Origin: Rhizobium acidisoli
Lineage (GTDB): Bacteria; Pseudomonadota; Alphaproteobacteria; Rhizobiales; Rhizobiaceae
Assembly: GCF_002531755.2 (NCBI RefSeq)
Contig: NZ_CP034999.1
Location: forward strand, 248,001-312,000
Reading direction: 5' to 3'
DNA: 64,000 nucleotides
Below the pieces are notes generated by a model. It was not told where the DNA came from and did not search any database. It was given only the letters and a program-made list of their open reading frames with translations. Of the stretch, positions 28,681 through 37,190 are shown piece by piece. The translations under genes and the position numbers were made by a program. Numbering within the stretch: the stretch's first letter is position 1; every line of letters begins with the position of its first letter.

Positions 28681-29393
28681 GAGTTCACCTTTGTGGGTTG
28701 ATTGTCTTTGCGAGGCCTAAACCTCAGGCATCCACGAGAGTTCCTAATTGCATGTTCCCATCGCTACCGTGTCCGGCACCGTACCAAAACGAATAGAAGC
28801 GGGTTCAAGTCCGAGCTACTCGTCGTGGACGTCATAAATCCGGCGCGCCTGAGCCAGGCCCCCGTCGGATGTCGAGCCTTGATTTCAGCAGAGGCGCCAC
28901 GACACAGATGTGGAGGTGGAGCAGCCATCGGGGCTGCGACCGCACGACGGGCGGACGCGGCTCGTTCCATATTCAATCCCAAAGCGGCATCAGCTCGGCT
29001 GTTGAACCGGCGCACGCGCATGCGGCGCCATGACACTCTCTTGGTGCTGAAGACGGTCGACGAGGTTGCCCTTCCTTCGCCCCCCTCCAAAACCTTCAGC
29101 GCATTGATGTTTTCACAGGAAGCAGCTTTGTTGCCACCGAGAGAGGGCCGAGTGCCTCCATTGTTTTCTGTCTATGGGATGGTTTGGTTCTGACGTGCTG
29201 AAAGCGCATGGCACTGGGCGGATCAGTGCCAGGGAGAGGACGAGCTATTTTGCAATTCCTCTTGAATTCGAAAAAGCCAAAAACCAAATCGGATGCCGTC
29301 GACTGTTCAGCGCAGGCGACGTTCGAACGCAAAGACATCAAACGGCGCCATCGCGATGGCGCCCATCAACATCGCGGCTAGGGAAGGAGAGAA
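28681..29393. other. Gap of about 710 bp
   Basis: A 163-codon plus-strand frame crosses this region (28702-29193), but its composition looks non-coding and it lacks a ribosome site. The final 30 bp carry AAGGAG for the DUF982 gene. Nothing else supported. Confidence 0.4.
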
Positions 29394-29695
29394 TGATGAA
29401 GCCCGATATGTTCAGACAGCCTGTTTCGGTTCTTGTTGGTCTTGGATTTCCCGTTGAGGTCCGCAGCGTGATGGACGCCTACCGGCATCTCGCCGAATGG
29501 CCGGCGTCGTTGCGGGATAGTGCGTATTCCATCGCTCTCAAGGCTTGCGGTGCCGCGCTCCGCGGCGAGATCGAGCCGGAGACGGCACGCGGCCTGTACG
29601 CTGCGTTCGCTGAAAAACACGATTTGCTGGTGCCGGAAGACCAGGTCATTGCTGTCTCTCGGATGTCGCGGGACAGGGATCCTCAGCTGTACTGA
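29394..29695 (+). CDS. DUF982-domain protein, 99 aa (second copy)
   Basis: The ATG at 29394 follows GGAAGGAGAGA. The domain shows as FRQPVSVLVGLGFPVEVRSV, MDAYRHLAEWPASLRDSAY and ALKACGAALRGEIEPETARG. Paralogous in layout to the gene at 23867-24136. Unknown function; rhizobial genomes often carry several DUF982 genes. Confidence 0.75.
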
Positions 29696-30033
29696 GATAC
29701 AGCCGATGATGGCGACAGCTTGAGCCACGGCCAACGATCGAGTTGGCGCCTCCGGCCCCGCGACCGCCGTTGTTCGGCGACTGTCGTCTTCCCGGCTTCG
29801 TTGGGCGAGCTGCCAAGCCCACTGGTTCCATGGTCTCCGGGGCAAGGTTCGCGTTGAGGGCGCTTACTTCTCGAGCGACATCGCGCCCTGTTGTGCCACG
29901 CCCCGGTAAGAGGGCTTAGTGTCGCGCTCCTGCCGCGCCGCCTCGTGTCGCCGCACCTGGATAGTGGCTCGCCCTCATGCCGCTCCTTGCAGGTCGGATC
30001 TGCGCAAAGGCGGCGATTGACCCAGACGGAAAG
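29696..30033. other. Gap of about 340 bp
   Basis: No supported feature between the DUF982 gene and the convergent HTH-like remnant. Confidence 0.35.
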
Positions 30034-30217
30034 CTACGAGATCACATGCTCAATGCGCTCGAGGTGGTACTGAGGCACGATCTGAAGGGGTCCCTCGGCC
30101 GCTGCGATTTCCTCGACCGTAAGTCCGCTGGCGACGGCTAGGTCCTCAAGACTGTAACCCTCGCAATCCTGGCTTCGCGGCTGCGGAGGTGTTGTCGGCG
30201 GTAGCGAATTGATCCAT
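30034..30217 (-). pseudogene. Small HTH-like protein, second copy, frameshifted
   Basis: The ATG at 30217 has GGAG 10 nt upstream and begins MDQFATADNTSAAAKPG. The conserved core GYSLEDLAVASGLTVEEIAA and its end YHLERIEHVIS are in a different frame that joins near 30165, so one insertion or deletion separates start from core. The core matches the remnant at 24466-24640. Function unknown. Confidence 0.55.
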
Positions 30218-30644
30218 TTCAAACTCCAAATCACATTGATGAAGCGGCTGAGGGGGCGATCTGTCCCCGACGGGCTGGCTCCTTCGTGGTGTCGCTGGTT
30301 AGCGGTTAGCCGCCAACGCCGAGCCGCTTGGTTTTCTCTTCGCAGACGACGCTCTTCTTGCCTGGCGGCGCTTCCATGATGCCTGTTGCCCAAACGGTGA
30401 TGCGCATGCGGCCGGATCTGAAGACGAAGCGGCGTTCAGTGGTCTGCTTGCCTGCCGTATAACCTGCACGAAAACATGCCGTGCCGCCGACCGATTGACC
30501 CGCTCACGGAAAGACTGCGGCTGCGACCACCACCTGTGGCGTCCTTTGAGTGAGGAACGACCGCCGTCAGGATCCCGAAGAGTTGGAGACTGAGGTCTTG
30601 TTGTAGATCGCTCCTCCGCTATGTCGATAGCTGGAGGATGTCAC
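30218..30644. other. Gap with one possible small minus-strand ORF
   Basis: A minus-strand frame ending at 30306 encodes RMRITVWATGIMEAPPGKK and ends KRLGVGG; from an ATG at 30407 it is 33 codons. Its frame stays open to about 30510, so it may be the 3' end of a larger decayed gene. The 3' end of the gap carries GGAGG for the next gene. Confidence 0.35.
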
Positions 30645-30878
30645 ATGCCAACGCACGACGAACACTTCCGCATGCTTTCGGAAGCGGTACAGGCTTGGTA
30701 CCGCTATTACGAGGTCGAACCCGACGACCAGGCGTCGCAAACCTTGTGCTCGGCCGCCATCGAGTTCTTCAACGAAGGCGTGACATCGTTAGAGGATGTC
30801 ACAACGTTGCTCATCGGCACTTATGTCGGCAGGTGGGCGACGCGCGTAAACGCGCCGACGTCGGCCGCCGTTCACTGA
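30645..30878 (+). CDS. Hypothetical protein, 77 aa
   Basis: The ATG at 30645 follows CTGGAGGATGTCAC. It is a small acidic helical protein (MLSEAVQAWYRYYEVEPDD, then AAIEFFNEGVTSLEDVTTLL). Composition resembles that of the DUF982 group of small rhizobial proteins, but I do not recognise a family. Confidence 0.55.
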   Translation: MPTHDEHFRMLSEAVQAWYRYYEVEPDDQASQTLCSAAIEFFNEGVTSLEDVTTLLIGTYVGRWATRVNAPTSAAVH

Positions 30879-31158
30879 GCTGCCGGGTCGACGGGATAAC
30901 CGATTTCGTCCTGCACCTTGCTGATCGACAGCTTCCCGCCCAGCGGAGAGACGTGCTCAGCAGCTTCGATTTCGTTATCGTCCTTGAGAAGCCAGCAACT
31001 ACCAGTCGGCCGGAGCGACACCGCGGAGGTCTTTGCGGTGCAGGATCGAGGTCAGCCGGTTGCGGCACCTGCGACGAATGTCTTGCACCGCACGAATTGG
31101 CCGGAACATCTTGAATCCGCGTTCGTTTTTAGATGGTCGAAACACAGGAGGCTCTATC

Positions 31159-31335
31159 ATGGCTACTACATCACGTGGACGAAATCAGGACCGGGCGCGC
31201 GTCGCCGCCGGTCAGAAGCATGAAGTCGCATACGAGGCGAAAAAGGAAAACGTTTCGAAGGATACGGTCAAGAAGGCGGTCAAGTCTGCCGGTAACAGCC
31301 GCAAAAAAGTCGAGGCCGAGATTGATCGCCACTGA
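31159..31335 (+). CDS. DUF3606-like small basic protein, 58 aa
   Basis: The ATG at 31159 has AGGAGG 8 nt upstream. The lysine-rich protein has the pattern HEVAYEAKKENVSKDTVKKA followed by VKSAGNSRKKVEAEI. It resembles DUF3606 proteins common in rhizobia, often in general-stress gene sets. It could bind nucleic acid through its basic helix. Function unproved. Confidence 0.7.
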   Translation: MATTSRGRNQDRARVAAGQKHEVAYEAKKENVSKDTVKKAVKSAGNSRKKVEAEIDRH

Positions 31336-31531
31336 CGGTGATCGCCAGTTACAACGTGAACGGCGTCAATGGCCGTCTCGAAGTCCTGCTTCGGTGGATT
31401 GGGGAGACCGCGCGGGACGTCTGCCTGCTGCCATGGTGTTCACGTTCTTGGCCAGTTCGGCAATTTATCATTTCTCTTCATAGATTGAAAGCAAGTTGCA
31501 GCTAAGGTCGCATTCTCGTATGGAGGGTAAA

Positions 31532-31879
31532 ATGCTGAGATTTGTCGGCCTTTCTTTTATGTTTGGGGCTGTCGCCTTCTTAGTCCTCGAGCTGATGCGG
31601 TTGCATTGGGGCGATGACTCGATGTTCACAGAGCCTTACCTCGGTTTCTGGTTCCTTTTCGGTGAACTGATCGGCGGGATCGGTGTTCAAACGATCTTTG
31701 GATTGTTGATCGGGGGAGCACTTTTTGTCATTTCTCGAACGCCTGACAAAGTTAGGCGGAGCCTCATCACATCGACGATAACCACGACGATTGTCACATC
31801 GCTGATGTTGATCGGAGTTTACGGCCATCGAACAGAACGCACAGTCGTCGAGGCTATTAGCCTCAGAGGTGCCTTGTAG
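31532..31879 (+). CDS. Membrane protein, 115 aa
   Basis: The start is the ATG at 31532, with GGAGG at about 31523. Three hydrophobic segments can be seen: FVGLSFMFGAVAFLVLELM, an inner segment around YLGFWFLFGELIGGIGVQTI continuing into FGLLIGGALFVI, and TTTIVTSLMLIGVYG. No family recognised; probably an inner-membrane protein. Confidence 0.6.
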   Translation: MLRFVGLSFMFGAVAFLVLELMRLHWGDDSMFTEPYLGFWFLFGELIGGIGVQTIFGLLIGGALFVISRTPDKVRRSLITSTITTTIVTSLMLIGVYGHRTERTVVEAISLRGAL

Positions 31880-32148
31880 ACTTTACGCTCAACCGTTTCT
31901 CACGCCGACAACCTAAGTCCAATTGTCTGCATCACACAGCCTAGAACGTTCACCCATAGCAAGAGTCGAACCAGCCCTATCGTCATAACAACCCATCAAT
32001 AAATGACTATACAGATATCGTGTCGGCTGTATCCACAGACGGACCGCTACCAATCGAACCTACCCAGCCACGGCTGAGCCACTGAAGTTCCACAAATACC
32101 TCTTACGCCACCGACAGATCAAGCCGCCTGAGTGGCCCTCTCGGATGC
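31880..32148. other. Intergenic gap
   Basis: 270 bp between convergent genes. AT-rich parts, no clear hairpin. Confidence 0.3.
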
Positions 32149-32622
32149 TTACTTCTGTTCTTCCATCTCTTCATCGACAATCGAGCTGACGAGGGCAACG
32201 ACGCGGCTACGCACACGCGGGGAAAGGAGCAAAACGTCGTCTATCAGACGCCGTCCCTCCGCCGTAGAAATGTAGGCAATCTTCTCATCGATCTCTGTTA
32301 TGATTTGCTGGCCCTGAGTGGTTTCGGGATCTGGAAGGCCTTCGAAAAACCTCGAAACAGGGATCTTGAGGCAATTGGCAAGCTCGTAGAGCATCGAAGC
32401 GCTGACGCGGTTCTTACCGCTTTCATATTTTTGTACCTGCTGCAAACTGACCCCGATGCCGGCGCCGAGATCCCCTAGGGATACATTCGACTGCATTCGG
32501 CGCATACGGATTTGCTGTCCGACATGCCGATCAACTGGATGCACCAACTCGCGCGCTACATTCGACTGTTCGGCTTGCGCAGGCCTCGAAGTCCGGACCT
32601 GTGCTGCTGCATAGCGCTTCAT
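32149..32622 (-). CDS. XRE-family (PraR/PhrR-like) transcriptional regulator
   Basis: I chose the ATG at 32622 (157 aa); the upstream open frame is not HTH-like. The Cro/C1 HTH is HVGQQIRMRRMQSNVSLGDL followed by GAGIGVSLQQVQKYESGKNR and VSASMLYELANCLKIPVSRF. The C-terminal part (ISTAEGRRLIDDVLLLSPRV) may dimerise. The architecture matches PraR/PhrR-like regulators of rhizobia, which control quorum sensing and attachment genes. Targets here unknown; it is isolated between two gene-poor gaps. Confidence 0.8.
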   Translation of the reverse strand: MKRYAAAQVRTSRPAQAEQSNVARELVHPVDRHVGQQIRMRRMQSNVSLGDLGAGIGVSLQQVQKYESGKNRVSASMLYELANCLKIPVSRFFEGLPDPETTQGQQIITEIDEKIAYISTAEGRRLIDDVLLLSPRVRSRVVALVSSIVDEEMEEQK

Positions 32623-33126
32623 GGTGGACACCCCGATGGAGAGTTTCACGCGGTGCGCCCCCGCTGAAAACTCGCTAAACCCACTGATCGGGGAGTTGGA
32701 AACCGTACAAGACGGTCCTGTGGCCTTTAGTTCCGAGGAACCTGGACATACGCCACAGGCTCCTCGACCGAAGGTCAAGGAGTGTGGTGCCGAATCGGCC
32801 GACACCAACCGCTTGTAGGGGTTTCCACACCCCAAGGCAGCGCGTACTGCCTCGCTGCGAAACCTAGTTGAAATCCGCCCGCCGCGCAACCGAATGCTTC
32901 ACAAGATTCAATGGCTTCGCTCTTCCAGCGCTGCGCGAAGAGCCTCGGCGCTTTTGAATACGCCAAGTGGCGCTGTGTGAGCCGCGGCCGAACGATTGGC
33001 GTCAGCCGCAGGCTAACGATCTGTTCTGGGGCCGTACGCAATGGCCGGAAGGGTCGTCGGAACCTTTTCGCTGCGGGGTGATCTGGTTGAAGTCGGCGTA
33101 TTTCACCTTAGGCGCCACCTCCGCTC
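32623..33126. other. Gap of about 500 bp
   Basis: No convincing gene. It contains the promoter side of the XRE gene and leads into the rearrangement scar at 33127. Confidence 0.35.
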
Positions 33127-33300
33127 GTTAGGATGGATGGCGAAGTTTCCCATCAGCTGTCCAGGAAACTCGCTCTCGGCGACCAGGGTCGGCTCGACTA
33201 GCGGCACTTCAGGAATAGGGCGGGGGCGGCTGCTTTCGCTTGCAGCGCAGCTTGTCCAGCATCTTCCGCAATCGGATGGCCTCGGCTTCCTTGAAGCCCG
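33127..33300 (-). pseudogene. Remnant of the 3' end of a LigD-type ligase gene
   Basis: On the minus strand this reads TGFKEAEAIRLRKMLDKLRC then KRKQPPPPYS, followed by a degenerate tail. It matches the C-terminal part of the intact ligase at 14293-15345 (TGFKETETVRLRKMLDKLRW). The two DNA copies are clearly alike over about 65 bp (33238-33303 against about 14468-14533), and again near GGATGGATGGCGAAGTTTCC. Internal deletions have removed the catalytic part. Confidence 0.8.
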
Positions 33301-33343
33301 TTGATGCAGATCGACCGAACCTCGACGCTGTGTGCTCTCGCAT
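33298..33343 (-). pseudogene. 46-bp remnant resembling dnaE2
   Basis: Reads DARAHSVEVRSICIN on the minus strand, against [15 protein letters not shown] in DnaE2 (nucleotides 20080-20126). By eye the DNA differs at only about 6 of 46 positions. It is fused on one side to the ligase remnant and on the other to a truncated vapC. Confidence 0.7.
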
Positions 33344-33402
33344 CACACAATCTTGGCATGCCGGAAATGATCGATCCAGATGGAAGTGTCGGCAAGTATC
33401 AC
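33343..33402 (-). pseudogene. vapC: VapC toxin, first 19 codons only
   Basis: A GTG at 33402 overlaps the vapB stop (GTGA). The encoded start MILADTSIWIDHFRHA is the classic N-terminus of a VapC PIN-domain RNase with its first catalytic Asp. After HA the sequence passes into the dnaE2 remnant and stops at 33343, so the toxin is deleted and only the antitoxin gene remains. Confidence 0.8.
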
Positions 33403-33599
33403 TTGGCAGCTGCGCTCCGGCGGCGTGGGGCTGCCTCCGCATCCGGCATAGTTCCGCCAAGCGCGATGAGACGTTTTCCCGACTCCACACGAACAAGCGT
33501 CTCCAACGCTTGGCGGACCAGAGTGGCGGTTTCTTTCGTGCCCGTCAGAGACCTAGCCCTTTCCATGAGGGTGTCGTCGAGATTGATAGTCGATCGCAT
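33399..33599 (-). CDS. vapB: VapB-type antitoxin, orphaned
   Basis: 66 residues from the ATG at 33599: MRSTINLDDTLMERARSLTG then KETATLVRQALETLVRVESG, the usual VapB/DUF2191 pattern (short strand, two helices, flexible toxin-binding tail). Its partner vapC is cut to 19 codons by a rearrangement. The upstream region holds short GGTG/CACC repeats around 33620-33645 that could be the autoregulatory operator. Confidence 0.8.
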   Translation of the reverse strand: MRSTINLDDTLMERARSLTGTKETATLVRQALETLVRVESGKRLIALGGTMPDAEAAPRRRSAAAK

Positions 33600-33814
33600 C
33601 GTCTGGCTTCCTAATTGTGGTGTTACGGATAGCACCATTTGGTGATAAAATCTACGCCTGATCTTTACTCCAATACGTCGGCCGTCGGATGTGCAAATCC
33701 AGCGGCGTGATATTTGCTGCAGGCGCGCGGGTTACTGTCCCATCGACTGCACGATTGTGGAATGGCGGGGTCGTTGGTTCAGCTCCCATCAAGGCGGCCA
33801 TTATTTCTCTGTGA

Positions 33815-34768
33815 GAGCCCGATTTAAAAAAAGTTCAGCGATAACGGGCAGTTGTGATTCCCTATTGGTACTAAATCAAATGGGGTTTCGATGAGTTGGA
33901 CTGCTATCGCTCGCCATGAGCATAGCCGAGACGTGCTTCGTTTTCCAAATGATTTGAAGGACCGGGAATGGGCGTTGATGAAACCGCTGATCCCGCCAGC
34001 GCGTCGTGGCGGGCGGCATCGGACGACGAATATGCGCTCGGTCGTGGAGGCGATCCTCTATATCGCCTCGAGCGGCTGCCAATGGCGCATGCTGCCGGGC
34101 GATTTTCCGCCGGTTTCGACAGTGCGCGATTATTTTTATGCTTGGCGTGCAATCGGACTGTGGCAGAGTATCAACCAGCTTCTGGTGATGGCGACGCGGG
34201 AACTCGAGGGACGGGAGGCGCAACCCACTTCAGGGATCATCGACAGCCAAAGCGTCAAGACCACGGAAAGTTGCGGAATGTCCGGCTATGATGCGGGCAA
34301 GGCCGCGACAAGCTGCGTTTGCGCTGAGACAAAGGCCGCAAGTGTCACATTGTCACCGATACGCTTGGATTTCTGGTCTTCGTGCTCATCCATGCTGCCG
34401 ACATACAGGATCGCGACGGCGCTCCCTATGTCCTCAAGGCGATCCGCCGCCGCTTTCCCTGGCTGCGCCACATCTTTGCCGATGGCGGCTACGCCGGCAG
34501 CAAGTTGAGGCAAGCAATGCGCCGCCATGGTGACTGGACGATCGAAATCGTCAAGCGTTCGGATCAAGCCAAAGGCTTCGTCGTCCTGCCTAAGCGATGG
34601 GTGGTGGAAAGGACTTTCGCCGGGTTTGGACGCCGCCGCCGTCTCGCCAAGGACTGGGAGAAATCGATCGAAAGCGCAACCGCATGGGGGCGAATCGCTT
34701 CAATCCGAATGCTCACAAGGCGCATCGCAAGGTGTTGGATATACGAATGAACTTTTGAATCAGGCTCT
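33815..34768 (+). mobile_element. IS5-family insertion sequence, degenerate
   Basis: The left end reads GAGCCCGATTTAAAAAAAGT and the right end, reverse-complemented, GAGCCTGATTCAAAAGTTCA, so the terminal repeats match at most positions over about 16 bp. The element is about 950 bp with a single transposase that is frame-disrupted. The right end abuts the stop codon of the cysE remnant. Confidence 0.8.
33891..34750 (+). pseudogene. IS5-family transposase, disrupted by a 23-nt insertion
   Basis: The first frame encodes LKDREWALMKPLIPPARRGG, YIASSGCQWRMLPGDFPPVS and GIIDSQSVKTTESCGMSGYD (first catalytic Asp region). After DAGKA about 23 extra bases (near 34307-34330) shift the frame. The second frame carries KCHIVTDTLGFLVFVLIHAA (second Asp), then HIFADGGYAGSKL and the Glu-containing WVVERTFAGFGRRRRL. 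No full-length product is possible without frameshifting. Confidence 0.8.
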
Positions 34769-35271
34769 TAGATCGTGTACTCCGGTTCAGACAAGGTTTG
34801 GTCCATCGTGATGCCGGGAAGGTTGAAGTGGCGCTTGCCCACCTGCCTCGCCGGAATGCCGGCGACGGATGTATAGGCGGTAACGGCATTGACGACCACG
34901 CTGCCAGCACCGACCTTGGCGCCGACGCCGATTTCGATGTTGCCAAGGATCTTGGCTCCCGCTCCAATCAGAGCGCCGCGCCGCACCTTGGGGTGCCGGT
35001 CGCCGGTCTCCTTACCCGTTCCTCCCAATGTGGCATTCTGGAGTATGGATACGTCGTCTTCGACAACCGCCGTCTCGCCGATAACCAAGCCGCTCCCATG
35101 ATCGAGCATGATGCTCCTGCCCATCTTTGCGGCGGGATGAATGTCGACACCGAAAACTTCAGAAATACGCTCTGGATGTGGCGCGCCAAATGGAGGCGGT
35201 CGTGATGCCAAAGCCAGTGGGCGACGGCTGTCACCTGTGCTCCGCCAGGCGCCAAGCCACGCCGTCATCAT
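34768..35271 (-). pseudogene. cysE: Serine O-acetyltransferase (CysE) remnant
   Basis: The left-handed beta-helix part is well preserved: ISEVFGVDIHPAAKMGRSIM, LDHGSGLVIGETAVVEDDVS (catalytic His), QNATLGGTGKETGDRHPKV and IGAGAKILGNIEIGVGAKVG. The preceding segment VAHWLWHHDRLHLARHIQ is in another frame, so there is a frameshift near 35165, and the helical N-terminal domain is missing. CysE makes O-acetylserine for cysteine synthesis, so the remnant belongs functionally with the sulfur genes to its right. The IS5 element ends at its stop codon. Confidence 0.8.
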
Positions 35272-35307
35272 TTCACGTCGAATAGGGCTTGCGTTCCGGA
35301 TTTCATT

Positions 35308-35330
35308 TTCTATTATTTTAGTAGAGAATT
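35308..35330 (+). promoter_or_regulatory. Candidate sulfur-regulon dyad, site 1
   Basis: TCTATTATTTTAGTAGAGAA is a near-dyad of the form CTA-N8/9-TAG, 60 bp upstream of the FAD protein gene. It resembles four other sites (38144, 44780, 44983, 54241) close to the starts of sulfur-type genes. Confidence 0.45.
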
Positions 35331-35392
35331 ATGCGGCCGATCGGAGCTGGCGGATACAGGGCCGGGCGATCCAACGCAGAAGGAGCCGATGA

Positions 35393-36778
35393 ATGACTCT
35401 TCTCTCGTCACGTTCTTCGAATTCGGAGAACAGGAATGCCGACCATCTCGCAAGGATTGCGATTATCGGTCGGGGTTTTACCGGGATCATGACCGCGATC
35501 GCTCTTTTCAAGAGAGTTGATCGGCCCTTCCATCTGGTGATGTTCGACCCGCGCGCAAAGATCGATATTAGCGATGGCATCAGCCAGCCGGCGTCGACGG
35601 TGCTGACCAGCCGCGTTCGCGACCTTTCCCTTGATCCCGAGCTGCCGGCCGATTTTCGCCGGTGGTTGGAAACGGACGACACATGGCGCGATCGCCTGAC
35701 CTCGGATCCCGCCGGTCTCGAACACGCCTTCGTGCCCGGAGATATCTTCAGCACCTATGTGTATAAACGCTTCTCCGAAGCCCTGACGCATCGGCCCGAT
35801 GTCATTGTCCAGTTTGGCTCGGATGCCGTGACGGCGATCGACAGGCATCCCGGCGGGGGATATTCGGTTTTCCTTGGGCCTGAGCAGCGAACCCGCTTCG
35901 ATGCCGTCTTTCTCGCGACCGGTTACGGCCTGCGGGAAACGTCGGACGCAGCCCCTGCCGGCGGAGCGCAAAATGCTGTCGTGATCGGCGGCGGCATCCA
36001 CGCGGTCGACAGGGCGCTCGCATTGCTGGCAGACGCCAAGATTTCGCATGTCACCTTGATTTCGGAATCGGGTTTCCTGCCGCAGTCGCATGCACCTGCC
36101 GCCGTCGGAGCTGTTCTCACCGACCATCCCATGCCGGGCACGCTGCGCGGCGCCTTCCGCTTCCTGCGTGAGGCTGCGAACAAGGCCGATCTGGAAGGTA
36201 CAGGATGGCAAGGCATCATGAACGGCTTTCGTTCACGCGCGCGCGATCTCTGGGCGGGACTGACGCCGCAAGAGCGGGCACGGTTCAAACGCCACGTGAA
36301 GGCCATTTACGACAGCCATCGCAACCGCTTGCCGCCTGAGCACTATCAGCGCCTTCATCATGCGATCGCCAGCGGCGCGATTACCGTGAGGAAGGGAAAA
36401 GTAGATCGTGTCGCCACGAACGGCGTGCTGTTTTCGGCCCCGGCCGGGCTCGAGGTCCTTCCCGCGGATCTGACGATAGACTGCCGCTTCCGACCGTCCG
36501 GCACCGATAGCCCGCTGGTCCGCTCGCTGATCGTTGCGGGTCTTGCAACGCGGGACGAACTCGAAATCGGTATCGTCGTGGACGAAAGCGGGCGGACAAA
36601 GTCGGCCGCCTTGCATGGGCTGTTCGCAATGGGGCCGCTTGGTCTCGGCAGCCTCCCGGATATCGATCTGGTGCCTCAGATCGTGTCGCAAAGCCATGCG
36701 GCTGCGTCATTGCTCAATGGCTGGATTGGTGAGGCGGCCAAAGCCCGCGACGTCGTCAATGTCTTTGACGACGTGTAA
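35393..36778 (+). CDS. FAD/NAD(P)-binding protein
   Basis: 461 residues. The N-terminal dinucleotide motif is RIAIIGRGFTGIMTAIALF and a second Rossmann element is NAVVIGGGIHAVDRALALL. These belong to the flavoprotein group with an NAD_binding_9-type domain. The C-terminal part is AMGPLGLGSLPDIDLVPQIV. A paralogue at 61719-63137 sits at the end of the second sulfur locus, so each locus carries one. I infer supply of reduced flavin or oxidation of an organosulfur intermediate; no substrate can be named. A dyad of the shared motif lies upstream. Confidence 0.75.
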   Translation: MTLLSSRSSNSENRNADHLARIAIIGRGFTGIMTAIALFKRVDRPFHLVMFDPRAKIDISDGISQPASTVLTSRVRDLSLDPELPADFRRWLETDDTWRDRLTSDPAGLEHAFVPGDIFSTYVYKRFSEALTHRPDVIVQFGSDAVTAIDRHPGGGYSVFLGPEQRTRFDAVFLATGYGLRETSDAAPAGGAQNAVVIGGGIHAVDRALALLADAKISHVTLISESGFLPQSHAPAAVGAVLTDHPMPGTLRGAFRFLREAANKADLEGTGWQGIMNGFRSRARDLWAGLTPQERARFKRHVKAIYDSHRNRLPPEHYQRLHHAIASGAITVRKGKVDRVATNGVLFSAPAGLEVLPADLTIDCRFRPSGTDSPLVRSLIVAGLATRDELEIGIVVDESGRTKSAALHGLFAMGPLGLGSLPDIDLVPQIVSQSHAAASLLNGWIGEAAKARDVVNVFDDV

Positions 36779-36805
36779 GAGTGACCTGCTTCATCCAGAG
36801 CTGGG

Positions 36806-36827
36806 AACGGCCTGCCGTCAGGCCGTT
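36806..36827. terminator. Hairpin between convergent genes
   Basis: AACGGCCTG, loop CCGT, CAGGCCGTT: a perfect 9-bp stem 28 bp past the FAD gene stop and overlapping the stop of the minus-strand monooxygenase remnant. There is no U-run, so a terminator role is only possible. Confidence 0.45.
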
Positions 36828-37190
36828 CGCGATGCCTGGCTGACCGTCGGCGGCGCCAGCGGCGGCAGTTCCAGATTGGAACGGAAATCTTCTCCGACAT
36901 AGTCGGTATCGATCAGTTGACGGCGCCGCAGTTCCGGAAGCAATCCATTCATCGGGATTGCCTAGGCCGTGCAGCGACAAGACATCGAGAACGCCTGACT
37001 TGACGCGCTCCTCGATCGCATCTGCCAACTGCTCCGGCGTGCCGGCAATCGACCAGTGGCCGGTCTCCTGCGCCTGAATGATCAGTTCGCGCAGCGTCAG
37101 TCCCTGGCGCGCATAGCGACGGAAAATTTCCACTCTTCTGCGCCTGCGGTTGATGCTGGTCACCTCCGGCAGCAATGTATCTGGCAGCGG
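36818..37190 (-). pseudogene. NtaA/SnaA-type flavin monooxygenase, C-terminal remnant
   Basis: On the minus strand the C-terminal third of an NtaA/SnaA/DszA-type FMN-dependent monooxygenase is readable: LPDTLLPEVTSI, LTLRELIIQAQETGHWSIAG, TPEQLADAIEERVKSGVLDV. After GLGNPDE the frame shifts (about 36950) to NGLLPELRRRQLIDTDYVGE and FRSNLELPPLAPP, ending at 36818. The N-terminal two thirds are absent. It meets a plus-strand relative head to head at about 37190. Confidence 0.75.

Noticed and set aside
28702..29193. 163-codon plus-strand open frame
   Set aside because: No ribosome site, unnatural composition, no recognisable motif; likely chance in GC-rich DNA.
30893..31115. Minus-strand frames reading EAAEHVSPLGGKLSISKVQ and LTSILHRKDLRGVAPADW
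   Set aside because: They look gene-like in short pieces but have no supported start and no family; possibly a decayed small gene, too weak to annotate.
33755..33800. tRNA 3'-end-like sequence (TCGTTGGTTCAGCTCCCATC) next to the IS5 end
   Set aside because: The T-stem does not pair and no matching acceptor stem exists upstream; chance resemblance or a very old fragment.
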